DNA from: Scatomorpha stercorigallinarum
GTDB lineage: Bacteria; Bacillota; Clostridia; Oscillospirales; Oscillospiraceae
Assembly (NCBI GenBank): GCA_944387865.1
Contig: CALXGN010000002.1
Span: 62,001 to 126,000, forward strand
DNA length: 64,000 bases
Direction: 5' to 3'
Of the stretch, positions 47,692-58,756 are shown in pieces. Below the pieces are notes generated by a model that ran no database searches, was not told the DNA's origin, and saw only the letters and a program-made list of their open reading frames with translations. The translations under genes and the position numbers were made by a program. Position 1 is the stretch's first letter. Every line of letters begins with the position of its first letter.

Positions 47692-50600
47692 TCCTCTCAC
47701 CCCTTTCCAGCAGTTCCCAGACTTTCGTGGCCTCCAGGTGCGGCAGGTAGCGCCGCGACTCCCCGCCCTCGCCGTCCACGAAGCGGCAGGCGGCGGCGTA
47801 TTCGCAGTAGAGGCAGGCGTTTTCCTGCGCGCCCTTGTAGTAGGGGTCGGCCTCGATGCTGCCCCGGCGCAGCTCGCCGGCCAGGGCCGTCAGTGTGTCT
47901 TCCACATGGCGCGCCAGCGCGCCCAGCTGCTCGGCGCTGGCCAGGCTCTCGCCCGCCGGCGCGCCGTCCTTCCACCTGATGGGCAGCCGCCCGCCGCCCT
48001 CCGCGTGCTCCATGGCCGCCAGGGTCTCCGGCTCGCCCAGCAGCAGCCCCGAGCGGCGCAGGGCCTCGCGGCGCTTTTCCGCAATCTCCGCGTCCGTCAG
48101 GTCCGTCTGGGCGGATATCAGCACGTCCCGCGCGGGGACGTAGAGCACGCCCGCCGGCACGCCCTCGTAGCCGTAGAGCTCCGGCGCGGCGTCCGACAGC
48201 GTGAAGAGGTAGAGCAGCATCTGCAAGCCCAGGCCGTAGTAGACGTCGGAGAGGGAGAAGCTCTTTTTCCCCGTCTTGTAGTCCACCACGCGCAGGTAGA
48301 GCCGCCCGTTGTGCAGCCAGCCGTCCACGCGGTCGGCGATGCCGGCGAGCGTGAGCGTCCCGCCGTCCGGCAGCGCGCGCGGCGCGGCCAGGCGCGAAAA
48401 GTCCAGCTCGAAGCCGATGGGCCGGAAGTCGGAATCGCGCAGCTCGGCGGCCATGTCCAGCACCACGCGGCGCACGCCCTCGCCCAGGCGGCGGAAGAGG
48501 TAGATGAAGCGCGCGCTGCGCCCCTCGAAGCCGCCCAGCTCCTCCTCTATATAGCGTTCGACGTACTTCTCCGCCAGCGCGGAGAGCTGCTCTTCCGGCG
48601 CGGCGCCGAAGCCGCCCAGCGCCTCCGCCTCCTGCGCCACGTGCTGCAATACGTAGTGCATGAACTCGCCGTAGGCCGGGGGGGAGAAGTCCGCCGGTTC
48701 CAGCGTCTTTGCCCGCAGGCCGTAGCTCATGAAATAGGCGAAGCGGCAGGAGGCGAAGCGCTCCACGCGGGAGGCCGTCAGGCGCAGGTCGCGGCCATAG
48801 AGCGCGCGGGCCGCCCCCGCGCTGAGCGCGCCGCGCTCTCGCCGCGCCGCAGCGCGCAGTTCGCCCAGGCGCCGGGGCTCGTTTTCTTCGTACCAGCGCG
48901 CGGCCGCCCGCTGCCAGGGCCCCGGCGAGCGCTCCGCCGCCGCGGCCAGCTCCAGCGCCCCCGCGCGGGAGGCGGCGAGCGCCGCGCGCATGTCCACGGG
49001 CCGTATCTGCAGGCCGAAGAGCCGCGCGGCGCGCGAGACGACGACGCTCGGCTGCACGGCCGCGCCCTCCGCGCCCTGCGTGGGCGTGACCAGCGTCACG
49101 CTCTCCGCGGGCAGGGAGAGGCAGTTGTAGATGAGCGAATACTCGCGCCAGAGCTCGGCGTCCCCCGCGTCGAGGGGGCAGCCCAGTGCAGCCAGCTCGC
49201 GCCGCTCGGCGGCGGAGAACACGCCTGTTTCCTCCGGCGCGCGTGGCAGGCGCTCCTCGCTGGCCCCGAGGACGATCAGGTGGCGGATGTGCCGCCGTCT
49301 CATGCGGTCGAAGTCGCCGGCGGTGACCATGTCGAGCGCCACGGGTATGCCGCCCACGCCGCACTGCGAGAGCGCCAACAGATAGAGCCGCGAGAACTCC
49401 GCGGCGTCCATCGGCGTGTCGCCGAGGATCTGCGCGGCCTGTTCGAGGGCGGACACCGCCGCCTCCCAGAGCCGGGAGTACTCGTCCGCGGCCTGCCGGC
49501 GGCCGGCGGCTTCCAGCTCCTCCGCGTGCTGGGCCAGGCGCTCCGCCAGGTCCAGGTCGTCAAAAAACGCCGAGAGCGCCTGCGCCTGCCCGCGGGCCGT
49601 GCCCGCCGCCGAGGCGCGGCGGTAGAGCGCGAGCAGCGGCCGCGCCGCCCGCCGGCGGATGCCGTTTATCTCCGCCAGGCGCTCCGCCGAGCCCTCCTCG
49701 CGGCTTTGCGCGCCCTCCGGCGGCATCCGCCAGTCGCCCTCGCCCAGCCAGTGGCGCGCGCGGATGCTCCATATGCAGCAGTAGTTTTCCAGCTTGTCCG
49801 TCTCCGCGTCCGTCAGGCCCGCGAGGCCCGTGCGCAGGTAGGAGAACACCTCCGCCTGCTCCCAGCCGCCGAGGATGATCTCGTAGGCCCCGGCGATGAG
49901 CGCGGGCAGGGGCTTGGAGAGCACGTCCGCCCGCCGGGCGGTGAAGAGCGGCACATCCGCCGCGGCGAAGGCCGCCTCCAGCGCGCAGCGGTAGTCCTCA
50001 AAGCCGCGCACGGCGACGGCGATGTCCCGCCAGCGGCAGCCGCCGCGGGCCAGCTCCAGGCATCTGGCGGCGGCAAAGGCGCACTCCGCCGTCACACCCG
50101 CCGCCGAGCGCAGCAGCACGCGCCCCTGCGCGTCCTGCGTCTCGCCGCCATAGCTGAACACGCCGGCGGCCAGGCGGCCGATGACGTCCTCCTGCGCGGC
50201 GCCCGGCGTCACGATGTCCGTGCCCACGCCCAGCTCATGCGCCGCGGCCAGCAGCCGCCGGGCCGTGCGCCGGCTGAGCTCGAACACCTCGTTGTCCGAA
50301 TCGAGCGAGTCCAGCGTGAGGCAGACGGTGACGTCCGCCCCGCGCGGCAGCAGCGACTCCACGATGCGCTCCTCCACGCGCGTGAAGTCCGTAAAGCCGT
50401 CTATGTATATGTGCCCCGCGCGGGCCAGCGAGCTGCGCGGCAGGTCCTCCAGCAGCTGCGTGAGCTGGGCGGAGGGGTCGCTGCGCGCGCCGCCGGCGGC
50501 GGACTCAAAGGCCTCCATCAGCAGCGCGAGGTCGGCGAGCTTGCCGCCCAGCGCCCCGCCGGCGTCCTGTGCGGCGGCGGAGAGGGCCTCCGGCGTCAGC

Positions 50601-50992
50601 GCCGCCGCGCGCAGCTCGTCCAGCGCGCCCAGCAGCTGCAGCTGCTGCTCCGGCGAGCGCCGCGCGCCGCCGTAGAAGCGCAGCGCGCCGGCGCAGCCCT
50701 CCACCGCCAGTGCCATGCACAGAAGCCGCCCGCCGGGGTCCAGCCGCCGGCCCTCGCGCGGCCCCAGCTCCGCCGCCACGCGCCGGGCGAGGCCGGTGAA
50801 GGAGAGCACCTCGGCATAGAGCTCCATCCGCGGCCCGGCCACGCGCGCGAGCTCGCGCTCGGCCTCGTGGCTGTACTGCTCGGGCACGACGAGCAGCCGC
50901 TCCCCCTGCCCGGCGAGGGCGGCGGCGCGTATCTCGTCCATGATGAGCGCGGTCTTGCCCGCGCCGGCGCGGCCTGTTATCAGTCTAAGCAT
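47684..50992 (-). CDS. addB: ATP-dependent helicase/deoxyribonuclease subunit B
   Basis: 1102 residues. Structural and nuclease partner of AddA, with a UvrD-like but probably Chi-scanning helicase fold. N-terminal Walker A LITGRAGAGKTALIMDEI (4-21); C-terminal nuclease VVDYKTGKKSFSLSDVYYGL; the iron-sulfur cysteines include SRVERFASCRFAYFMSYGL and CLYCEYAAACRF near the end. The order addB-addA with overlapping ends is standard for Firmicutes. TATAAT at 51034-51029 (minus) is a likely -10 for the pair. Confidence 0.96.
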   Translation of the reverse strand: MLRLITGRAGAGKTALIMDEIRAAALAGQGERLLVVPEQYSHEAERELARVAGPRMELYAEVLSFTGLARRVAAELGPREGRRLDPGGRLLCMALAVEGCAGALRFYGGARRSPEQQLQLLGALDELRAAALTPEALSAAAQDAGGALGGKLADLALLMEAFESAAGGARSDPSAQLTQLLEDLPRSSLARAGHIYIDGFTDFTRVEERIVESLLPRGADVTVCLTLDSLDSDNEVFELSRRTARRLLAAAHELGVGTDIVTPGAAQEDVIGRLAAGVFSYGGETQDAQGRVLLRSAAGVTAECAFAAARCLELARGGCRWRDIAVAVRGFEDYRCALEAAFAAADVPLFTARRADVLSKPLPALIAGAYEIILGGWEQAEVFSYLRTGLAGLTDAETDKLENYCCIWSIRARHWLGEGDWRMPPEGAQSREEGSAERLAEINGIRRRAARPLLALYRRASAAGTARGQAQALSAFFDDLDLAERLAQHAEELEAAGRRQAADEYSRLWEAAVSALEQAAQILGDTPMDAAEFSRLYLLALSQCGVGGIPVALDMVTAGDFDRMRRRHIRHLIVLGASEERLPRAPEETGVFSAAERRELAALGCPLDAGDAELWREYSLIYNCLSLPAESVTLVTPTQGAEGAAVQPSVVVSRAARLFGLQIRPVDMRAALAASRAGALELAAAAERSPGPWQRAAARWYEENEPRRLGELRAAARRERGALSAGAARALYGRDLRLTASRVERFASCRFAYFMSYGLRAKTLEPADFSPPAYGEFMHYVLQHVAQEAEALGGFGAAPEEQLSALAEKYVERYIEEELGGFEGRSARFIYLFRRLGEGVRRVVLDMAAELRDSDFRPIGFELDFSRLAAPRALPDGGTLTLAGIADRVDGWLHNGRLYLRVVDYKTGKKSFSLSDVYYGLGLQMLLYLFTLSDAAPELYGYEGVPAGVLYVPARDVLISAQTDLTDAEIAEKRREALRRSGLLLGEPETLAAMEHAEGGGRLPIRWKDGAPAGESLASAEQLGALARHVEDTLTALAGELRRGSIEADPYYKGAQENACLYCEYAAACRFVDGEGGESRRYLPHLEATKVWELLERGERNG

Positions 50993-51062
50993 AGGTCTCC
51001 CACCGTCCTGCTCAAATACATGGAACTTATTATAACATAAGCGGCGCGGGGTGAAAAGGCTA

Positions 51063-51094
51063 TTGAAAAGACGACATTTTCATGCTAAAATGTC
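51063..51094 (+). promoter_or_regulatory. Promoter with overlapping inverted repeat before the 69-residue protein
   Basis: TTGAAA (51063-51068), 17-base spacer, TAAAAT (51086-51091). A perfect 8-6-8 inverted repeat GACATTTT-CATGCT-AAAATGTC (51073-51094) covers the -10, a strong operator candidate for an unknown repressor. Confidence 0.6.
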
Positions 51095-51149
51095 AATAAC
51101 TTGGCCCGTGGGCGCACCGCGGGCACACAGATTTGAAAGGGGAAACCAC

Positions 51150-51359
51150 ATGGATATCAGCAAAGTCACAGTTAAGGAGCTGCTCGCCAACCAGGCGGCC
51201 TGCGACGCGATGAACGCCATCGACCCGAAGATCCTCAAGAGCCCCATGGTCAAGCTCGTCAAGGGCAAGACGGTGGAGGCCGTTTTCAACATGGTGCCGG
51301 ACAGCAAGGTCTCCCCGGAGATCAAGCAGAAGATCCGCGACGCCCTGGCGGCGATCTGA
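51150..51359 (+). CDS. Short conserved-looking protein of unknown function
   Basis: 69 residues from the ATG at 51150, behind AAAGGGGAAACCAC; a longer frame to 51051 lacks a ribosome site. The sequence is regular and helical with many Lys/Val residues (VTVKELLANQAACDAMNAID, KSPMVKLVKGKTVEAVF, VSPEIKQKIRDALAAI), no signal peptide, no cysteines beyond one. I do not recognise a family. It has its own regulated-looking promoter and a strong terminator, so it is expressed as a single gene, perhaps in response to a signal. Confidence 0.75.
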   Translation: MDISKVTVKELLANQAACDAMNAIDPKILKSPMVKLVKGKTVEAVFNMVPDSKVSPEIKQKIRDALAAI

Positions 51360-51388
51360 GAAATCGCGCAGCGCAGGCCGCGCAGAGC

Positions 51389-51420
51389 AAAACCCGAGGA
51401 GCAGGAGCTCCTCGGGTTTT
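51389..51420 (+). terminator. Terminator of the 69-residue protein gene
   Basis: 14-pair stem AAAACCCGAGGAGC/GCTCCTCGGGTTTT, loop AGGA, then CTG. Confidence 0.88.
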
Positions 51421-51759
51421 CTGCTATAGGTTTCTGCAAACCTCACCGTAGCCCAGGCCGCAGGCAACTGCCTCCGGACGCAGTCCGGGGGAAACCCCCG
51501 GCGAGGGTTTCCCCCGGGCCCCCTTCCTGCGCTTTTTGTGAATGGGGGTTTCGCGGCCTGCGGGCCGCGCCGAGGGGCTTTGCCCCTCGACCCCACAAAC
51601 TTTTGAAAAAGTTTGATCAAAACTTTAGATAGACCGGCGCGCAGCGCACGTCGCGTAAAGCAAAACCCGCGGGGCGCTCCCCCGCGGGTTTTCCGCTATA
51701 AGTTTCTGCTTGTCTGCCGTAGCCCGGGCCGCAGGCAACCGCCTCCAGGCGCAGCCTGG
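51421..51759 (-). repeat. Two 3'-UTR modules and module B between convergent genes
   Basis: Minus-oriented copy 1: CCGGAC-TGC-GTCCGG (51488-51474), AGGCAGTTGCCTGCGGCC, CTACGG, AGGTTT-GCAG-AAACCT, TATAGCAG, sharing the terminator at 51389. Then a GGGGGAAACCC stretch and module B (about 51545-51630). Copy 2: CCAGGC-TGC-GCCTGG (51759-51745) starting at the base after the DUF378 stop, GGCGGTTGCCTGCGGCC, CTACGG, AGAAACTTATAGC, and its terminator AAAACCCGCGGG/CCCGCGGGTTTT (about 51662-51693). No gene. Confidence 0.8.
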
Positions 51760-51972
51760 TCAGCTGGGGGAGGATTCCTCTTCGCGGCTGCGGAAAAGCA
51801 GCGTGACGCACCAGAGGGCAGCGAGGCCCACGAGGGTGTAGACGACGCGGCTCACGGTGGCGGTCTGCCCGCCGAAGAGCCACGCGACTATGTCGAAGCG
51901 GAACAGGCCCACGCTGCCCCAGTTGATACCGCCGATGATGGCCAGGGTCAGAGCGATACGGTCCATTATCAT
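51760..51972 (-). CDS. DUF378-family small membrane protein
   Basis: 70 residues; ATG at 51972 eight bases after AAAGGAGG. Two transmembrane helices with the family motif LAIIGGINWGSVGLFRFDIV and AWLFGG, and a short charged C-terminus (SREEESS). DUF378 proteins are widespread in Firmicutes and of unknown function. Stop codon directly followed by the repeat hairpin. Confidence 0.88.
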   Translation of the reverse strand: MIMDRIALTLAIIGGINWGSVGLFRFDIVAWLFGGQTATVSRVVYTLVGLAALWCVTLLFRSREEESSPS

Positions 51973-52772
51973 GCTTTCAGCCTCCTTTTCGCAGCTATCA
52001 TGCCCGCAGAAAAGAAATTTTATGCGTTCGACAAAAGTAGTGGCGCTTCGACAGGCTTCGCTCTTGCAAAATCCCGCGCGCGGGTGTATCTTTTCATCAC
52101 AGCTTATCCAACTGATGGGGCCGCCTCCACGGCGGGGCCATCATGCGGGGACCCGGCTCATATCTTTATCCCACAACCCTGTTTCGGCGGACCGATCCAC
52201 ATCGGCCCGCCACCTTTTTTGCGGCGGCGGGCGGGATGCAGGGGCGAAAGCCCCTGCGAGCCTTTTTCTGAGAGGTTTCTTTTTGTCTTGTCAAAAAGAA
52301 ACCCCTCAGACTCCAAAGGCGGCCAACGGCCGCTGGTAATTGCGCTGTGCGCCTTTCTAACAGAAACGTTCCAATAAACCGGGCCGCAGGCAGATGCCTC
52401 CTTATCGCAGCCTGGCTTCGCTTACGCTCGCGCCGCTGAGTAAGCAGAAACTCAAAGCCTCCCCTGCCGCGCAGGGGAGGTGGCGCCTGCGTAGCAGGCG
52501 ACGGAGGGGTGTTGGAGATTTGCGCATCTTACCAAAGAACCGCAGACCTTCGGCACCCCTCCGGCCGCGCTTGCGCGCGTCCACCTCCCCTACAAGTAGG
52601 GGAGGCTTTTACGTCGCGTAGGACAAAAGCCGGGGAGCGAGAGCTTCCCGGCTTTTCTGTTATATGTTTCTGCAAACCTGCCGTAGACCGGGCCGCAGGC
52701 AGCCGCCTCCTTATCGCAGCCTGGCTTTGGGCAAGACCAAAGAAATGGGGTGGCACGTGGGCCCTGCGGCCA
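51973..52772. repeat. 800-base gene-free repeat mosaic
   Basis: First ~250 bases carry the leader of the DUF378 gene and nothing recognisable. Then module C (about 52230-52320, TTTCTTTTTG/CAAAAAGAAA), GGCGGCCAACGGCCGC (as inserted at 23170), an E fragment (52405-52440), module F (about 52455-52612, CCTCCCCTGC/GCAGGGGAGG and CCTCCCCTAC/GTAGGGGAGG), a hairpin AAGCCGGGGAGC/GCTTCCCGGCTT (about 52627-52653), a partial 3'-UTR module (about 52655-52728: GTTTCTGCAAACCTGCCGTA) and a D fragment (52726-52757). Confidence 0.75.
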
Positions 52773-54188
52773 TCATCCGCCGTATTCGCAGATATAGGCG
52801 ATATTGCCGCTGTAGATGCCGGGGTAGGCGCTCACGGGGTCGTTGCGGGAGTCGTTATAGATCCAGCCGCCGTCCGTGTGCCAGAGCAGGCCGTAGTCCT
52901 CGGCGGCGCCGTCCGTATCGTGGCCGGAGGGCTCGCCGTCGCCCCATATGTAGTAGTCGATGTCCTCGCCGTTCAACCAGTGTATCTCGCCGTCCTGGCC
53001 GCGGTAGAAGCCGATCCAGACCAGCGAGACGCCGTAGGTCTCCGCCAGGCCGGTGACTTTCTCCAGCTCCTCGGCGTCGGAGATGGTCACCAGGTGGCCG
53101 CCCTTCTCCTCGCAGAGGTCGCGGGCCTCCTCCCAGGTGACGTCCTCGATGAAGAGCTGATAGGTGCTCTCCGGCTGCGGGGTGGGCGTGGGAGCAGGCG
53201 ACGGCGTGGGGCTGGGCGTGGGCTCCGCGCTGGGCGTGGGCGCGGCGGAGGCGGCGGCGTCGGGCGAGGGGCTGGCGATGCCGTCGTCGCCGCTGCCGGG
53301 CAGGCCCCAGACGGCGTTCACCACCAGCGCCGCGGCCACGACCACCACACAGATGGCGAGCACGGCGTAGAGCGCGCCGCGCTTCCGCGGCGGCTGGCGC
53401 TTCGGCGGCTTTTCGGGCGCGGCCTTTTTCTGCGGCCGCTGCTCGAAGCCCTTGTCGACGCGGTACTCCACCTCCGGCGGCTTTTCCGGCGTGGGGGAGG
53501 GCGCGGGGGCCGCTGCCGGCGTCTCCGCCGGGGCGGCGGAGGCCGCGTCCCCGTCAAAAGAGGCGATGATGCCGGCCATGGTGCGCTCGACCTCGCTCAG
53601 CTCGCGCTCGCTCTTGCCGAACGCCGCCATCGCTGCGGCGTCGCCCTCGCCGACGCAGTCCTTCAGGTCCGCGGCGAGCTCGGCGGTGTTGGCATACCTC
53701 TCCGCGCGGTCGAAGGCCAGCGCTTTGCGCAGCACCTCGCCCAGCTTCTCGCCCGCCACGGGCGGGATGGCGATGGCCTCGCCGTTCAGGCGGCGGCGCA
53801 GCGCGGCCGCGCGCTGCTCGTTGGTGACGCTCTCCGGTCCGCAGGGGAAGAAGGGCAGCCGCCCGCCGGTCACGCCGGCGTAGAGCACAAGGCCGATGGA
53901 ATAGACGTCCGCCGCGCTGGTCAGCTTGCGGTCCCAGAAGAGTTCCGGGGCCATGTATTCCAGCTCGTCCGTGCTGTAGTCGCCGGGGGCATGGCTGGCC
54001 TTCGGGCCCAGCGCGGGGCCGTCCGTGAGGCTGACGTTCATCGGGTGTATGCAGCCGTGCGCGCCGCCCTCCGAGCCCTGCGCGGCGGCGCAGAGCGCGA
54101 GCGCAAGGGCGACGAGCTCCTCCCGGCCCAGGCGGCCGATGCCCGCGCCCAGCGGGTGCGCGCTGTCGAATTTATGGATCTCTGCCAT
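52773..54188 (-). CDS. Membrane pseudokinase with extracellular C-type lectin domain
   Basis: 471 residues. Residues 1-180 match the C-lobe of a Ser/Thr kinase (YMAPELFWDRKLTSAADVYS, then IGLVLYAGVTGGRLPFF) but lack the N-lobe. The HRD-K-N catalytic loop reads HGCIHPMNVSL, without the Asp and Lys, and no DFG is seen, so it should be inactive. One transmembrane helix (ALYAVLAICVVVVAAALVVN, ~275-294) and a Pro/Thr/Ser linker follow. A C-type lectin domain closes it: TWEEARDLCEEKGGHLVTIS, WIGFYRGQ, WGDGEPSG, YICEYGG. Probably senses a wall or carbohydrate ligand. Last gene of the lepA operon. Confidence 0.82.
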   Translation of the reverse strand: MAEIHKFDSAHPLGAGIGRLGREELVALALALCAAAQGSEGGAHGCIHPMNVSLTDGPALGPKASHAPGDYSTDELEYMAPELFWDRKLTSAADVYSIGLVLYAGVTGGRLPFFPCGPESVTNEQRAAALRRRLNGEAIAIPPVAGEKLGEVLRKALAFDRAERYANTAELAADLKDCVGEGDAAAMAAFGKSERELSEVERTMAGIIASFDGDAASAAPAETPAAAPAPSPTPEKPPEVEYRVDKGFEQRPQKKAAPEKPPKRQPPRKRGALYAVLAICVVVVAAALVVNAVWGLPGSGDDGIASPSPDAAASAAPTPSAEPTPSPTPSPAPTPTPQPESTYQLFIEDVTWEEARDLCEEKGGHLVTISDAEELEKVTGLAETYGVSLVWIGFYRGQDGEIHWLNGEDIDYYIWGDGEPSGHDTDGAAEDYGLLWHTDGGWIYNDSRNDPVSAYPGIYSGNIAYICEYGG

Positions 54189-54213
54189 TCAAGGCTCCTC
54201 CTTTTGCAGGGCC

Positions 54214-55824
54214 TCAGCCCTTCATATCCCTGGTTATCTTTTCTATTTTTTCCGTCCAGCCGCGCAGCAGCTTGTTGGGCCGGCCGGCGCAGCCGCGGGC
54301 GGCCTCCAGCAGCCGCTCGGCGGCGGCGATCAGCGCGGCGAGGTGTTCGTTCACCGGCTTCGGCCGCCTGGCCGGCTCCTCGCGGCGGACGGGCACGCCC
54401 TCCGTCACGCATGTGAAGGCCCCGGCGGCGAGGTCGTATTCCGTGCCGCTCCATGGCGCCATGGCCGTGAAGCCGTGCTCCGTGAGCGCCTGCACGAAGG
54501 CGGCGCAGGACCCGTCGTCGCCGTGGTTTACGAACACCTGCGCCGGGCGCTGTTCGGTAAAGCCGAGCATCCAGTCCAGCAGGCCGTTTTTGTCAGCGTG
54601 CCCGCTCACGCCGGGCAGATAGGTGACCTCGGCCCGGACGGCGACGTCCTCGCCGAAGAGCCGCACCTCTTTCGCGCCCTCGTAGAGCGCGCGGCCCAGC
54701 GTCCCCTCGGCCTGGTAGCCGACGAAGAGGATAAGGCTCTCGCTCCGCCAGAGGTTGTGCTTGAGGTGGTGCCTTATCCTGCCGGCGTCGCACATGCCGC
54801 TCGCCGAGATTATCACCTTCGGCTCCGTGTCGGCGTTGATCGCCTTCGACTCCTCGGCGCTCACGGAGGTCTCCAGCCCGTCGAAATACAGCGGGTTCAC
54901 CCCGCGTGCGAGGATGGCGCGGGCCTCGTCGTCGAGGAACGAGGTGTCGCACTGTAAAAATACGCTCGTGGCCTCTATGGCCAGGGGGCTGTCCACGTAT
55001 ACCTTGAAGCCGTCGTGCCCGCGGATGAGGCCGCGCTCCTTGATCTCGCGGATGAAATACAGCATTTCCTGCGTCCTGCCCACGGCGAAGGCGGGGATCA
55101 CGACGTTGCCGCCGCGGTCGAGCGTGCGCTGTATTGCCCCGGCGAGGAGCGAAATGTAGTCCGGGCGCTCCGCGCCGTGGGTGCGGTCGCCGTAGGTGGA
55201 CTCCACGACCACATAGTCCGCCGAGGCTATCCGCTGCGGGTCGCGCAGTATGGGCTGGCGCGTGTTGCCGATGTCGCCGGAAAAGACGAGCTTTTTCGTC
55301 ACGCCGCCCTCGCTCAGCCAGATTTCAATGCAGGCCGAGCCGAGCAGGTGCCCGATGTCCGTAAAGCGGACCGCAACGCCCTCCGCCGGCTGCACGGCCT
55401 CGCCGTACGCGCACGGGCGCAGGAGCTTCACGAGCGCTTCAACGTCCCCGAGATCATATAGCGGCTCGACCGCCGGCCGGCCGGCGCGCTGCGCCTTGCG
55501 GGTTTTATACTCGGCCTCGCTCATCTGTATGTGCGCGCTGTCGCGCAGCATTATGTCCGCGAGCGAGCAGGTGGCGGCCGTGGCGTACACCGCGCCGGAA
55601 AAGCCGTTTTTCACCAGCAGCGGCAGCAGCCCGGAGTGGTCGATGTGCGCGTGCGTCAGCAGGGCGAAATCCACCTCGCCGGGGGATACGGGCAGACTCT
55701 GGTTCACGAACATGTCCTGCCCCTGCTCCATGCCGCAGTCCACAATAAAGCGGACGCCGCCGCACTCGACGAGGGTGCAGCTGCCCGTGACCTCGTGGGC
55801 CGCGCCGAGAAACGTTATTTTCAT
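54214..55824 (-). CDS. Metallo-beta-lactamase / beta-CASP RNA-processing nuclease
   Basis: 536 residues. MBL domain with the zinc motif LLTHAHIDHSGLLPLLVKNG; GDIGNTRQPI contributes another metal Asp. Beta-CASP insert (AGAIQRTLDRGGNVVIPAFA, VGRTQEMLYFI; DSPLAIEATSVF) and the C-terminal motif SGHADKNGL plus VFVNHGD. This is the YSH1/CPSF73-like group of exo/endoribonucleases with the RNA-specificity domain, distinct from RNase J. The ATG follows GAAAGGAGCCAC. It lies 17 bases downstream of the unknown gene and 25 upstream of the lectin gene. Substrate RNA unknown. Confidence 0.92.
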   Translation of the reverse strand: MKITFLGAAHEVTGSCTLVECGGVRFIVDCGMEQGQDMFVNQSLPVSPGEVDFALLTHAHIDHSGLLPLLVKNGFSGAVYATAATCSLADIMLRDSAHIQMSEAEYKTRKAQRAGRPAVEPLYDLGDVEALVKLLRPCAYGEAVQPAEGVAVRFTDIGHLLGSACIEIWLSEGGVTKKLVFSGDIGNTRQPILRDPQRIASADYVVVESTYGDRTHGAERPDYISLLAGAIQRTLDRGGNVVIPAFAVGRTQEMLYFIREIKERGLIRGHDGFKVYVDSPLAIEATSVFLQCDTSFLDDEARAILARGVNPLYFDGLETSVSAEESKAINADTEPKVIISASGMCDAGRIRHHLKHNLWRSESLILFVGYQAEGTLGRALYEGAKEVRLFGEDVAVRAEVTYLPGVSGHADKNGLLDWMLGFTEQRPAQVFVNHGDDGSCAAFVQALTEHGFTAMAPWSGTEYDLAAGAFTCVTEGVPVRREEPARRPKPVNEHLAALIAAAERLLEAARGCAGRPNKLLRGWTEKIEKITRDMKG

Positions 55825-55841
55825 GTGGCTCCTTTCCCGCG

Positions 55842-56553
55842 TTAGGCGGACGTGCGGAAAAGCTCCGCGATCTCCCTGACGTATTTCTCCTCCGGGCGGC
55901 GCTCCGGCCGGCAGGCTATCACGGCCTGAACCGCCCGCCCATCCGGCAGGGCGAAATACGCGCTGCCTTCGGCGTATCTGCCCCCGGAGCGGCGGACGCC
56001 GCCGAAAAGGCGGGAGAAATCATACCTCCCGTCGCTCTCAAACCAGTTCCAGCCCACGGGCATGAAGATGTGCGTGGGCTCAAATCGGCGGATCTCCTCC
56101 GCGAGGATGGCCCGGCAGGGGCCTATCTGAGCGCGGCAGAGCGCGTTGGAGGGGTTTCCGCCCCCGAGAGGGGCGATTTTATAAAGGTTGCTCCAGGCTA
56201 TGCGCTCCACCCAGCGGCCGGAGGCGTCCTCCCCGAGGGCGGCGAGCAGCCGGCGCGAAACGCGCCAGAAGGGGCTGCGGCTCAGGCGGTAGAGCACGTC
56301 GCGCGCGGAGCGCAGGTCCCCTCCAGCGCCGGACACCCAGGAAAAGCCCGGAGATCCGAACGCCGCCTCCGTCTCGCGGGAGAAGGCCGCGGCGCTCGAA
56401 GTGTCCAGCCGCTTCCAGCCGTTCGTAGCCCGGCCTATGACCATCAGCCGCGTTTCCTGCGAGCGGTAGAGCGTGCCCGCCATGGCCGTGAAGTGCGAAA
56501 GGCCGCCCATGTCCCCGACGGCGGCATAGAGCCCGCCGTACAGCCGGCCTATC

Positions 56554-56561
<8 letters not shown>
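55842..56561 (-). CDS. Uncharacterised protein, possibly of uracil-DNA-glycosylase-like fold
   Basis: 239 residues, soluble, no signal. Segments that look structurally important: RLMVIGRATNGWKRL, RIAWSNLYKIAPLGGGNPSN, EIRRFEPTHIFMPVGWNWFE. The pattern (hydrophobic strand ending in Gly, a WxNLYK motif, a late strand before GW) recalls uncharacterised UDG-superfamily proteins, but I would not assign the function. It overlaps the lepA stop by 8 bases, so it is certainly co-translated with lepA. Confidence 0.6.
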
Positions 56562-58355
<1,794 letters not shown>

Positions 58356-58359
<4 letters not shown>

Positions 58360-58658
58360 TTTCCGCCCTCCGCGAGTTTTTCGGCCCTATCGGCCATGGC
58401 GCGCAGCCCGAGCGCTATAGAGCGCAGCTCCGAAGCGTCCGCGCAGGCAGCCTCGTCCGTCCTGCCGAGCAGGAAATCCGCCGAGACCCCGTAATAGTCG
58501 CAGGCCCGCACGACGAAGCCCAGCCCCGGCTCGCGCGCGCCGTTCTCATAGTGCGAGAGCAGCGCCTGGCTGATGTGCAGGTCCGCCGCCACGCTCCGCT
58601 GGCTGAGCCCGCGGCTGCGCCGCAGCTCGCAGAGCGCCTCGCTGAAATTACGGGCCAT
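58356..58658 (-). CDS. XRE-family transcriptional regulator
   Basis: 100 residues. The N-terminal helix-turn-helix of the Cro/C1 type spans residues ~6-60: LCELRRSRGLSQRSVAADLH, ISQALLSHYENGAREP, CDYYGVSADFLLGR. Short helical tail. First gene of the operon with lepA, the unknown gene, the beta-CASP nuclease and the lectin; it may autoregulate the unit. Confidence 0.9.
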
Positions 58659-58691
58659 CGTATCCCTCCTGTTGTTGATTACAGACAGTAT

Positions 58692-58720
58692 ATTATAGCG
58701 TCATCGCGGCCGTTTGTAAA
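58692..58720 (-). promoter_or_regulatory. Promoter of the xre-lepA operon
   Basis: TTTACA (58720-58715), 17-base spacer, TATAAT (58697-58692) on the minus strand. Confidence 0.75.
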
Positions 58721-58756
58721 TAAGTTCCGGCAAATTCGCGCGCGGGCAAAAAATAT

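Noticed and set aside
47393..51040. A 1215-codon open frame opposite addA-addB
   Set aside because: Low-complexity Arg/Ala/Pro/Gly composition caused by GC-rich third positions; no domain, and addA and addB on the other strand are full-length with all motifs.
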